From Notoacmeibacter ruber (GTDB taxonomy: Bacteria > Pseudomonadota > Alphaproteobacteria > Rhizobiales > Rhizobiaceae): a stretch of 64,000 nt of DNA. Both the position numbers and the translations under genes were made by a program. The notes under the pieces are model-generated. The model was given only the letters and a program-made list of their open reading frames with translations. It had not been told where the DNA came from and made no database searches. Positions within the stretch are counted from its first letter, which is position 1. Every line of letters begins with the position of its first letter. Location of the stretch: NCBI RefSeq assembly GCF_003668555.1, contig NZ_RCWN01000001.1, positions 1,784,501 to 1,848,500 on the forward strand. The letters are read 5' to 3'. Shown here in pieces: positions 18,337 to 25,949 of the stretch.

Positions 18337-19044
18337 ATGAATATTATCAGCCTTTTCGCGCCGATCCGTTCTTTTTTGGCGCTGGGCGGTCCGGTGGTCG
18401 CCATCCTCGCCATTATCTCGGTCATCTCACTGGCATTGATCCTTCTGAAACTGACCGGTTTCGGCCACGCCCGGATCGGACAGACCTCCCGCGCGCGCCA
18501 CGCCATCGCCCTTTACCGGCAAGGAAAGGCTGCGGAAGCCGAAGCCTATGCAGCAAAAGGCCGTAGTGGCGCTGCACAAGCCGTTGCGCTGGCTCTCGCC
18601 ATGCAGCGCGATACGCGTTTTTCAAAGACGCAGATCGAAGAAGAAATCGCCCGCTTCGCAACCGAGCATCTGCACAAGCATCAGTCGGGCTTTCGCTTCC
18701 TCGACGCTGTCGTTCAGATCGCGCCGCTTCTGGGGCTGTTCGGAACGGTGCTGGGCATGATCGAAGCCTTTCAGAAGCTCCAGCAAGCCGGCAACTCCGT
18801 CGATCCGTCCATTCTGGCCGGTGGCATATGGGTCGCGCTTTTGACGACCGCCGCTGGACTTGCCGTGGCAATGCCGGTCTCGGTTATCCTGACCTTCCTA
18901 GAGCAACGGCTGGAAAACGACCGGGTAGCGATCGAAACGCTGGCAACGGAAGTCCTGGCACCGCAATTGCCATCAATATCCGGCGCGAATTCGAATGCCG
19001 ACGGGTCGGCCCGCCTGAGCGGACAGGCCGCCCATGCGTATTGA
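18337..19044 (+). CDS. exbB: MotA/TolQ/ExbB proton channel family protein
   Basis: Inner-membrane proton channel that powers TonB. 235 residues with three membrane segments: residues about 15-40 (GGPVVAILAIISVISLALIL), about 125-150 (APLLGLFGTVLGMIEAF) and about 165-190 (GGIWVALLTTAAGLAVAMPV). The conserved GLFGTVLGM and TTAAGLAVA motifs identify the family. The cytoplasmic loop between segments 1 and 2 is as usual. It overlaps the first ExbD gene by 11 bases. Confidence 0.92.
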   Translation: MNIISLFAPIRSFLALGGPVVAILAIISVISLALILLKLTGFGHARIGQTSRARHAIALYRQGKAAEAEAYAAKGRSGAAQAVALALAMQRDTRFSKTQIEEEIARFATEHLHKHQSGFRFLDAVVQIAPLLGLFGTVLGMIEAFQKLQQAGNSVDPSILAGGIWVALLTTAAGLAVAMPVSVILTFLEQRLENDRVAIETLATEVLAPQLPSISGANSNADGSARLSGQAAHAY

Positions 19045-19411
19045 CGCTGCCATCCGCCGCAGAAAACGAATGTCGATGACGTCGCTCATCGACGTGATCT
19101 TTCTCCTGCTGCTGTTCTTCATGCTTTCATCGACCTTCTCGCGCTTTGCCGAGGTGCCGATCGGCTCGGCTGGCAATGCCGGAACCGGCGCCAACCGCCC
19201 GGACATCGTCGCGACGATCGATGCCGAAGGCGTGCAGATCAATGGCGAACAGGTTCCGGCGGACAGGATCGCCGACCGCCTCGCTTCACTGCGGGAGGCG
19301 GGGGCCGCTTCGGCGACCCTCTTCACCCGAGATGGCGCCACATCGCAGACACTCGTTGCAACCCTGGAGCGTTTCAGAGCCTCCGGAATCGAAACAGCCC
19401 TCGCCAGATAG
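19034..19411 (+). CDS. exbD: ExbD/TolR-family protein, first copy
   Basis: Second part of the proton channel, 125 residues. One membrane segment at residues 15-35 (SMTSLIDVIFLLLLFFMLSS) contains the conserved Asp of ExbD/TolR (SLIDVIF), and the rest is a periplasmic domain (VATIDAEGVQINGEQV). It overlaps the ExbB-like gene and is followed four bases later by a second ExbD-like gene. Confidence 0.92.
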   Translation: MRIDAAIRRRKRMSMTSLIDVIFLLLLFFMLSSTFSRFAEVPIGSAGNAGTGANRPDIVATIDAEGVQINGEQVPADRIADRLASLREAGAASATLFTRDGATSQTLVATLERFRASGIETALAR

Positions 19412-19415
19412 ACCG

Positions 19416-19820
19416 ATGGTCAAGCTCAACCCTCCCTATACAAAGCCGCGTGAGGCGGACAGCACGATCGCGCTGATCAACATCGTCTTCCTGATGCTGA
19501 TCTTCTTTCTGATCGCCGGTACACTGACCCCACCCGTCGACAGGGCACTCGATCCCGTAACCACGGAAGAGGCCACGCCGGGTGCCCCACCGGATGCATT
19601 GGCCATTGGCGCGGATGGCACGATGACCTGGCGCGGACAGCCGGTGACGCTGGAAGAGACCCTCGCGGCTCATGAGCGGAGCGGAATCGGCGCTGACGCG
19701 CCCCTCCGCATCCTTGTCGACCAATCCTTGCCAGCACCCGATCTTGTGGACCGGCTTGCCGAACTCCGCAGAGCCGGTCTGACCAATCTCGTCCTCGTCA
19801 CCGAACGGGAGCAGAATTGA
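19416..19820 (+). CDS. ExbD/TolR-family protein, second copy
   Basis: 134 residues with one membrane segment (STIALINIVFLMLIFFLIAG) and a periplasmic domain ending in LRRAGLTNLVLVTEREQ. Where ExbD has the conserved Asp, this copy reads ALINIVF, with Asn in its place. Known ExbD needs that Asp for proton movement, so this copy may be a structural partner to the first rather than a second active proton carrier. The start at 19416 and stop (TGATG with tonB) show close coupling in the operon. Confidence 0.9.
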   Translation: MVKLNPPYTKPREADSTIALINIVFLMLIFFLIAGTLTPPVDRALDPVTTEEATPGAPPDALAIGADGTMTWRGQPVTLEETLAAHERSGIGADAPLRILVDQSLPAPDLVDRLAELRRAGLTNLVLVTEREQN

Positions 19821-20773
19821 TGGCTGGCAGACGGGCCTGGACAGTGGCGATCGTAGTCTCCTCGGCTCTGCATCTGGCGGGCTTTACCAGCCTGCCGGAG
19901 GAGGAAGAACTCGTTCAGGTCGAAGGTGGCAGCGGCGGCGCCGTGACGATGGCCGGTGACAGTTTCACCGACGCCGTGGCCGAAGGCGAGGAAAGCGACG
20001 TTCTTGAACCCACCGAGATTGCCGAGACGAATCCCGAAGCCGCTCCCGTAACACCGGAGTTGGAAAGCGACGTCTCCGAAGCCGAAATGCCGGAGACGGC
20101 AAGCGAGGCAGCGCCGGAAACCCTCCTCGCGGAAACGTCGCAGCAGACGCCTGCCGTGACCGAAAGCGCGATAGAAACGGTGCCGGTTGCTCCTGCGGAG
20201 GCGACTGAAGACATTACCGAAACAGAAACGGTCGAGCCGGCAGAGATGGCGGCGGTTTCCGCCACAGAGCCACTGGAAACCATCACGGAAACCGTTCAGA
20301 TTCCGCTCCCTAAAGCTCGCCCGGCCTATACGCCGCCGCCCAAGCCAAAGCGTGCCGCGACGCCGCGCAAGACCAAGCAGCAAGCCAAACGAAGCAGTTC
20401 CAAGCCACGCCAGACGGCGAGCGGCAACCGGGGCAATTCGGCCCGCAACGCCAAGCGCTCATCCAGCGCCGGAGCGGCGAGGAGGTCGTCCAGCAAAGGC
20501 AATGCCGCCGTCGCAAACTACCCGGGCAAGGTGCAAAGCCGCGTTCGCCGTGCCGCCCGGGCATCGGGCCGTGCATCGGGCACGGCAGTGGTGTCGTTCA
20601 CCGTCTCCGCCAATGGACGCGCGAGCGGCATTCGACTGGCGCGAAGCTCTGGCTCTTCCGCCGGTGATCGTGCGGCACTGGCAGCCGTCCGGCGCGCGTC
20701 GCCCTTTCCGCCGATCCCACCCGGCGCAGGCCGTGGCAGCTGGTCCTTTTCGGTCCCGATCGCGTTCCGCTAG
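19820..20773 (+). CDS. tonB: TonB-family energy transducer
   Basis: 317 residues that link the ExbBD motor to an outer-membrane receptor. N-terminal membrane anchor at residues about 8-25 (AWTVAIVVSSALHLAGF). A long acidic, Ala/Glu/Thr/Pro-rich periplasmic stretch (residues about 35-160) leads to a basic Pro/Lys stretch (YTPPPKPKRAATPRK) and a Ser/Arg-rich linker. The C-terminal TonB domain runs from about 235 (NYPGKVQSRVRRAARASG, GTAVVSFTVSANG, ASPFPPIP). No TonB-dependent receptor gene is in the window, so the cargo (haem, siderophore or cobalamin) is open. Adjacent convergent genes are for cobalamin. Confidence 0.9.
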   Translation: MAGRRAWTVAIVVSSALHLAGFTSLPEEEELVQVEGGSGGAVTMAGDSFTDAVAEGEESDVLEPTEIAETNPEAAPVTPELESDVSEAEMPETASEAAPETLLAETSQQTPAVTESAIETVPVAPAEATEDITETETVEPAEMAAVSATEPLETITETVQIPLPKARPAYTPPPKPKRAATPRKTKQQAKRSSSKPRQTASGNRGNSARNAKRSSSAGAARRSSSKGNAAVANYPGKVQSRVRRAARASGRASGTAVVSFTVSANGRASGIRLARSSGSSAGDRAALAAVRRASPFPPIPPGAGRGSWSFSVPIAFR

Positions 20774-21843
20774 CGTCGGAGACTCTCGGCCAAACGTTCC
20801 CATGCGATTTCGGATGCAGGCAGGCCCAGGCGCAACATGTTGGGGTCCTGCTCGAAGCGACGCACCCAGATTCCGTTCTGACCAAGACGTTGAAAGAGCG
20901 CGTCGGCGCGACCGTCATGGATCGTACGGAACAGGGGACTTTCGCCCGCCGGCCTATAGGCCGACTTTGCAAGAAGCGCATCGAGACGCTCCTGCGCTTT
21001 CGCCAGTCGTCGTCGCTGCTCGTTCTGCCAATGTACGTTTGCCAGCGCTTCGCGACCGACAGCAATCGCCGGCCCGGAGACCGGCCACGGGCCAAGACGT
21101 GACGTCAGCCGGTTCGCAAGCGCTTCACCCGCGACAGCGAAACCGAGGCGCAGACCGGCGAGTCCATAAAACTTGCCGAAGGACCGGAGTACCGCAATGC
21201 GCCGGCCCTCTACCGTTTCCGCAAGTGAGAATTGGGCCGCGCCGGCGACACTGTCCATGAAGGCTTCGTCGACCACGAGCAGTCCGCCGCGTCTCTCCAT
21301 CTCGTCGGCGACTTGCAGCAGGCGTTCGCGGCTTGTCAGAGATCCAGTCGGATTGTTCGGATTGACGACGATGACGAGCCGCGCCGCATCGGACAGATTG
21401 TCCCACTCTCCGAACGGCAAAACGCCATGGCCCGCCTGCATGCATAGACGTGCATGCTCTTGATAGGTCGGGCTCAGAATTGCCGCCTCAGCTGGCGGGA
21501 CCGACGCGGCGAGCGCCGCCATTAAAGGCTGGGTCCCGGTGGCCGGGACGATCTGAGCAGGCTCGGCGCCATAAGCGGAGGCCGCTGCCTGCCGAAGAGA
21601 ATCGATCTCGCTCCCCTCAGGAAGGCGCGTCCAGACCTCGCTGTCAAAAGGCGGCAACGGATAGGGATAAGGGCTGATCCCCGTTGAAAGATCGATCCAG
21701 GGTTTTGGCGCGTCCGGAAACAGCCGGTTCGCTTCGGACAGATCGCCGCCATGATGAACAGCGGCTACCGGCCCGGAAGCGTCGGCCGAAGGGAGACCTG
21801 CTTTTACATAACCCTGCACGTGTGTTCCAGGCTCAACGGGCAT
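20770..21843 (-). CDS. cobC: Threonine-phosphate decarboxylase-like aminotransferase CobC
   Basis: PLP enzyme of the class I/II aminotransferase fold that helps supply the (R)-1-aminopropan-2-ol phosphate arm for cobinamide. 357 residues. Seen are [14 protein letters not shown] near the start, [30 protein letters not shown], and the PLP lysine in [19 protein letters not shown] chose the ATG at 21841-21843, which lies just inside the end of cobQ (11-base overlap); the frame stays open upstream inside cobQ. Last gene of the cobO-cobQ-cobC operon; its stop overlaps the tonB stop. Confidence 0.92.
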   Translation of the reverse strand: MPVEPGTHVQGYVKAGLPSADASGPVAAVHHGGDLSEANRLFPDAPKPWIDLSTGISPYPYPLPPFDSEVWTRLPEGSEIDSLRQAAASAYGAEPAQIVPATGTQPLMAALAASVPPAEAAILSPTYQEHARLCMQAGHGVLPFGEWDNLSDAARLVIVVNPNNPTGSLTSRERLLQVADEMERRGGLLVVDEAFMDSVAGAAQFSLAETVEGRRIAVLRSFGKFYGLAGLRLGFAVAGEALANRLTSRLGPWPVSGPAIAVGREALANVHWQNEQRRRLAKAQERLDALLAKSAYRPAGESPLFRTIHDGRADALFQRLGQNGIWVRRFEQDPNMLRLGLPASEIAWERLAESLRR

Positions 21844-23326
21844 TGTGAAGCAGACCGTCAATGTCGCAATGAAGTTCCAGATGATCGGCCAGTCCGTCGA
21901 GCGCGGCTTCCACCCCCTGCTCGAAGGCGGGCAGGCGGCTGTCGCCGCCGAGACGACGCAGGAAGGCCTTTCGGAAAGCGTCATTGGCGAAGATGCCATG
22001 CAGATACGTTCCGATAATGCGCCCGTCGGCGCTCACCGCACCCTCTTCGGTGCCATCCGACAGATAGGCGAAGGGTCGCCCGCGATCGGGGCCATCCGTC
22101 GTCCCCATATGCATTTCGTACCCGTCTAGCGGGAGATCACCGTCCCGGCTTCGGCCATGGACCTCGCTCAGGCGCTTCTCGGTCGCGATCACCGTCTCCA
22201 GATCGAGGAGGCCGAGACCTTCCAGTCGCTCGGGTCCGCCCTCCGCGCCCGCAGGGTCGCTGATGCTCCGACCAAGCATCTGATATCCGCCACAAAGGCC
22301 GACAATGGCGCCGCCCCGGCGGGAATGAGCGATGATATCGTGCAGCAGTCCGCTCTCATGGAGCACGGATAGATCGCTGAGAGTGGCTTTCGATCCGGGC
22401 AGAATAACGCAATCGAGATGGGCCGGCAGCGCCTCATGCGGCGCGATCCGCAGAAGATTGACGTCCGGCTCGGCCGCAAGCGGGTCGAAATCGTCAAAGT
22501 TGGAAATCGATGGCAGCGCGATCATCGCGATATTGAGGGTGGCTTCGGCCTTTTCCTTCACCCGTGCGCGCAATGCCAACGCATCTTCGGCGGGAAGCCG
22601 CGCGGCATCCTCGTAATGGGGGATGAGCCCGAATGAGCGCCAACCGGTCCGCTGCTCGATTTCCTTGATTCCGGCGTCGAAAAGGGAGGGATCGCCACGG
22701 AATCGATTGACCAGAAAACCGCAAATCTGCGCCGCGTCCGCCATGTCGATGACGGCCTTCGTGCCAACCAGCGAGGCGATCACGCCGCCGCGATCGATAT
22801 CGCCGATCAGCACGACCGGCACATCGGCCTGCCGGGCGAAACCCATATTGGCGATGTCACCAGCCCGCAGATTGATCTCGGCGGCCGAACCGGCCCCCTC
22901 AACCAGGACGATGTCGGCCGTCTCTTTCAGGCGAGAAAAACTCTCCATCACCGAACTCATCAGACCGGGCTTCAGCGACTGATATTCCGCCGCTTTCGCC
23001 GTACCGCGCACCCTGCCCTGGACCACGATCTGCGAGCCGTTACCGCCCTGCGGCTTCAGCAGAACCGGATTGAAATCCGTATGCGAGGGGACGCCGCAGG
23101 CGCGCGCCTGGAGGGCTTGCGCCCGGCCGATCTCTCCGCCGTCGATCGTAACGGCGGCGTTGTTGCTCATATTCTGCGGCTTGAAGGGACGGACGGCAAG
23201 ACCGCGACGCTTCAGCGCCCGGCAAAGGCCCGCGACAATCAGGCTTTTGCCGACATCGGATCCTGTGCCCTGAAACATCAGGGTTCGGGCCGGGCGACTG
23301 GCATGTTGGCGGTTCTCGCTCGTCAC
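21833..23326 (-). CDS. cobQ: Cobyric acid synthase CobQ
   Basis: Amidates four side chains of adenosylcobyrinate a,c-diamide using glutamine and ATP. 497 residues. The N-terminal dethiobiotin-synthetase-like ATPase part shows [31 protein letters not shown] and [15 protein letters not shown]. The C-terminal class I glutamine amidotransferase part has the nucleophile Cys in [11 protein letters not shown] and the catalytic His in [11 protein letters not shown]. It starts one base after the cobO stop and overlaps cobC. Confidence 0.97.
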   Translation of the reverse strand: MTSENRQHASRPARTLMFQGTGSDVGKSLIVAGLCRALKRRGLAVRPFKPQNMSNNAAVTIDGGEIGRAQALQARACGVPSHTDFNPVLLKPQGGNGSQIVVQGRVRGTAKAAEYQSLKPGLMSSVMESFSRLKETADIVLVEGAGSAAEINLRAGDIANMGFARQADVPVVLIGDIDRGGVIASLVGTKAVIDMADAAQICGFLVNRFRGDPSLFDAGIKEIEQRTGWRSFGLIPHYEDAARLPAEDALALRARVKEKAEATLNIAMIALPSISNFDDFDPLAAEPDVNLLRIAPHEALPAHLDCVILPGSKATLSDLSVLHESGLLHDIIAHSRRGGAIVGLCGGYQMLGRSISDPAGAEGGPERLEGLGLLDLETVIATEKRLSEVHGRSRDGDLPLDGYEMHMGTTDGPDRGRPFAYLSDGTEEGAVSADGRIIGTYLHGIFANDAFRKAFLRRLGGDSRLPAFEQGVEAALDGLADHLELHCDIDGLLHNAR

Positions 23327-23327
23327 C

Positions 23328-23936
23328 TCAGAATTCTATGCCCTTCTGGGCTTTGACGCCCGCTTTGAAGTGATGTTTTACCGCCCCCATCTCCGTGACG
23401 AGGTCGGCAGCGTCGATCAGTTCGGGCTTGGCATTGCGGCCGGTCACGACGATGTGCAAACCCTCACGCCGGTTCGTCAGGGTTTCGACAACCTCTGAGA
23501 GATCGAGATGCTCATAGCGCAAAGCAATGTTGAGCTCATCGAGGACGAGCAGGGCGATCGACGGATCCGCCATCAATTCCCTGGCTTTAAACCAGGCTGC
23601 CTGGGCGGCAGCCACATCGCGCTCCCGATCCTGCGTCTCCCACGTGAAACCCTCGCCGAGAATATGCAGCGCGATCTGATCGCCGAAACGCTTCAGGGCG
23701 TCGGCCTCGCCGGTTTCCCAGGCGCCCTTTCCAAACTGCACGATGCCGACTCTTTTGCCGTAGCCCAGCATACGAAGAACCAGACCGAAAGCCGCCGTGC
23801 TCTTCCCCTTGCCCGGTCCCGTGTGGACCATAAGAAGACCTTTTTCCTCCACCGTCTTGGACGCCACTTCCGCATCCTGAACAGCCTTTCGCTTAGCCAT
23901 CTTCGCGCGGTGGCGGTCTGCTTCGTCGGTCTGCAT
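23328..23936 (-). CDS. cobO: Cob(I)yrinic acid a,c-diamide adenosyltransferase CobO
   Basis: Adds the adenosyl group to the cobalt of corrinoids. 202 residues, with the family's P-loop in [16 protein letters not shown] near residue 38, [19 protein letters not shown], and the Walker-B-like [22 protein letters not shown] lies before the ATG. It is the first gene of the leftward cobO-cobQ-cobC operon, divergent from the riboswitch-led operon. Confidence 0.96.
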   Translation of the reverse strand: MQTDEADRHRAKMAKRKAVQDAEVASKTVEEKGLLMVHTGPGKGKSTAAFGLVLRMLGYGKRVGIVQFGKGAWETGEADALKRFGDQIALHILGEGFTWETQDRERDVAAAQAAWFKARELMADPSIALLVLDELNIALRYEHLDLSEVVETLTNRREGLHIVVTGRNAKPELIDAADLVTEMGAVKHHFKAGVKAQKGIEF

Positions 23937-24059
23937 CTCGGCTTCCTTTCTCCATTGGAGGACAGATCAACTGCCCGATTCCGAGCGGCAAATGCAAGCG
24001 CCGGCCGATGAGCCAGCGCATAGTTGCGAAGTCGGGTCGCGTCCGCTAGAGACTGTCCT

Positions 24060-24235
24060 GTCTGGTTCTTCCCGAAAGGGGAGCGAAGAGGGAATACGGT
24101 GCAGCGTCCCAGCCCAAGCCGTAGCCGCCCCCGCGACTGTAAGCGGTCCGCGCAGATCCGTTGAGCCACTCGGTGCTGTCATGCCGGGGAAGGTGGATCA
24201 AGCGATCGGCCGCAAGCCAGGAGACCTGCCAGGCA
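24060..24235 (+). ncRNA. Cobalamin (AdoCbl) riboswitch
   Basis: The conserved landmarks occur in the right order: GAAGAGGGAATACGGTGC (from 24085), GCCGCCCCCGCGACTGTAAG (from 24124) and the B12 box GCCAGGAGACCTGCC (about 24216-24230). Paired arms around them are visible, for instance CTTCCC/GGGGAG near 24068. Boundaries are approximate. Downstream, ACCG (24238-24241) can pair with CGGT ahead of the GAGGAAGGA ribosome site at 24265-24273. This suggests control of translation of the small ORF that follows, with the cob operon off when cobalamin is plentiful. Confidence 0.93.
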
Positions 24236-24279
24236 AAACCGCTAGACGCTGTCGGTGGGACGGCGAGGAAGGACCAATT

Positions 24280-24348
24280 ATGCCTGGAAACGCCACCAAG
24301 GCGATTCTACCCTCATCTGTGTATGTGCATCCAGAACGCGAGCGCTAG
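24280..24348 (+). CDS. 22-residue ORF between riboswitch and operon, candidate leader peptide
   Basis: ATG at 24280 with a near-perfect ribosome site (GAGGAAGGA, 6 bases before), the best in this leader. It encodes MPGNATKAILPSSVYVHP plus four charged residues, and ends in TAG three bases before the ATG of the His-rich gene. That next gene has no ribosome site of its own (its upstream bases are the end of this ORF). The simplest reading is that ribosomes load here under riboswitch control and re-initiate on the next gene. I do not recognise the peptide. It lacks the C-terminal His motif of CbtB. It could simply be a coupling leader or a small membrane-associated peptide. Confidence 0.6.
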   Translation: MPGNATKAILPSSVYVHPERER

Positions 24349-24351
24349 ACC

Positions 24352-24888
24352 ATGGCGCTCCGTCTCAAGCCACTTGCCTTGCTTGCCATTGGCCTTGTCT
24401 ATGGCGGCGGCATCGGTTTCACGCTGGCCGCAGCGAACAATATTTCGCTCGGCGGTCATGAGCACTCCCATGCAGAGGCTGCCGGAAATCATGCGGGCGT
24501 ACACGATCACAGCAAGGTTCTGAACGTCTCCAGCAGCGTTGCGCCGGCACTTTCCGCGACATTGATCCCCGATCCGGTGACAGGCTGGAACCTGCATGTG
24601 GAAACTCAAAAGTTCCGCTTCGCGCCGGCCCATGCCGGGCAAGCACACCGGCCGGGAGAAGGCCATGCCCATGTCTATGTGAACGGCGAAAAACTTGGCC
24701 GTCTCTACGGTCCCTGGATGCACATTGCAAAACTGCCGGAGGATGCCGTGGTCGAGGTCACGCTGAACAGCAACGACCACGCACCGCTCGCCGTCGATGG
24801 CGCACCGCTGAAAGTCCGGGCCACGCCTCAGAAGCAAAATGAAATGCCTGACGGCCAATCGAACCCAGAAGAAAAGGCGCATCATTGA
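24352..24888 (+). CDS. His-rich membrane-anchored protein in the cobalamin operon, function unknown
   Basis: 178 residues. One N-terminal hydrophobic segment (residues 7-28, LALLAIGLVYGGGIGFTLAA) looks like a signal anchor or signal peptide. A His-rich linker follows (GGHEHSHAEAAGNHAG, HDH). A globular part then has GEGHAHVYVNGEKLGRLYGP and VTLNSNDHAPLAVDG, beta-rich in appearance, and the C-terminus ends in His-His. A periplasmic metal-binding protein, plausibly for cobalt, is the natural inference from the riboswitch upstream and cobW immediately downstream (start overlaps by one base, TGATG). I do not recognise a named family; it could serve in cobalt uptake. Confidence 0.82.
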   Translation: MALRLKPLALLAIGLVYGGGIGFTLAAANNISLGGHEHSHAEAAGNHAGVHDHSKVLNVSSSVAPALSATLIPDPVTGWNLHVETQKFRFAPAHAGQAHRPGEGHAHVYVNGEKLGRLYGPWMHIAKLPEDAVVEVTLNSNDHAPLAVDGAPLKVRATPQKQNEMPDGQSNPEEKAHH

Positions 24889-25934
24889 TGCAAGCGACAA
24901 GCCGTATTCCCTGCACCATCGTCACCGGTTTTCTTGGATCCGGCAAGACAACGATCATCCGCAATCTGCTGGAGAACGCCAAGGGCCGCCGCTTCGCCGT
25001 CATCGTCAATGAATTTGGCGATGTCGGTATTGACGGCGAAATCCTTCGCGGTTGCGGCGTCGAGAATTGCAGCGAGGAAGACGTGGTGGAACTTGCCAAT
25101 GGCTGCATCTGCTGCACCGTGGCGGATGATTTCCAGCCCGCGCTCGACGCAATTCTAAAGCGCGAGCCGGCGGTCGATCACATTCTCATCGAGACGAGTG
25201 GCCTCGCGCTCCCGAAACCTCTCGTGCAGGCTTTCAACTGGCCTGCCATCCGCAGCCGAGTCACGGTCGACGGCGTCATTACCGTGGCCGATGGAGCCGC
25301 ACTGGTCTCTGGCGAGGTGGCCTCCGACATGGATGCGCTCTCCGCCCAGCGGCTTGCCGATGAAAGTGTCGATCATGACGACCCGATAGAAGAAGTCTTC
25401 GACGACCAGATTGCCTGCGCCGACCTCGTCATCCTCTCCAAGACCGATCTTCTTTCCGAGGACGATCGCCAGAAGGCCGAAGACCGTCTGCAAGGAGAAT
25501 TGAGCCGACCGGTGCGGATCGTGCCGTCACGTAACGGCCAGCTTGACCCCGCCATCCTGCTGGGTCTCGATGCGGCAACCGAAGATGGCATCGAAGCAAT
25601 CCGCACCCATCATGACGGCGCGCATGCCGATGGAGTGGCGCACGATCACGACGAATTCGAAAGTTTCGTCGTCGAACTGCCGCCCGTCGCCTCGCCGGAG
25701 GATCTGACAGCGCGGGTCGAAGCGGCCTGCGCGATACCGGATGTTCTGCGTGTCAAAGGTTTCGCGGCGATTGGCGACAAGCCGATGCGCCTTCTGGTGC
25801 AGGCGGTCGGAAGCCGCGTCCAAAGTCATTACGACCGTCCCTGGAAGACCGATGAGACACGTGGGACCCGCCTTGTCGTCATCGGCCTTCATGATCTGGA
25901 TGCCGAAGCGGTTCGCGCCGCTCTGGCCGGCTAG
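24888..25934 (+). CDS. cobW: CobW, GTP-dependent metallochaperone of cobalamin synthesis
   Basis: G3E-family GTPase thought to deliver cobalt to the cobaltochelatase. 348 residues. Motifs are the P-loop VTGFLGSGKTTIIRNLL, the Walker B-like EFGDVGIDGE, the metal site NGCICCTVADDF (CxCC), the GTP specificity motif SKTDLL, and a His-rich stretch HHDGAHADGVAHDHDEF near residue 245, then the CobW C-terminal domain. The ATG at 24888 overlaps the stop of the His-rich gene (TGATG). The CxCC motif and His stretch agree with cobalt handling. Confidence 0.96.
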   Translation: MQATSRIPCTIVTGFLGSGKTTIIRNLLENAKGRRFAVIVNEFGDVGIDGEILRGCGVENCSEEDVVELANGCICCTVADDFQPALDAILKREPAVDHILIETSGLALPKPLVQAFNWPAIRSRVTVDGVITVADGAALVSGEVASDMDALSAQRLADESVDHDDPIEEVFDDQIACADLVILSKTDLLSEDDRQKAEDRLQGELSRPVRIVPSRNGQLDPAILLGLDAATEDGIEAIRTHHDGAHADGVAHDHDEFESFVVELPPVASPEDLTARVEAACAIPDVLRVKGFAAIGDKPMRLLVQAVGSRVQSHYDRPWKTDETRGTRLVVIGLHDLDAEAVRAALAG

Positions 25935-25949
25935 GAACGCGCGCGAGCC

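Noticed and set aside
24280..24348. The small ORF as CbtB
   Set aside because: CbtB is about 60 residues with a membrane segment and a C-terminal His motif. This peptide is 22 residues and has neither.
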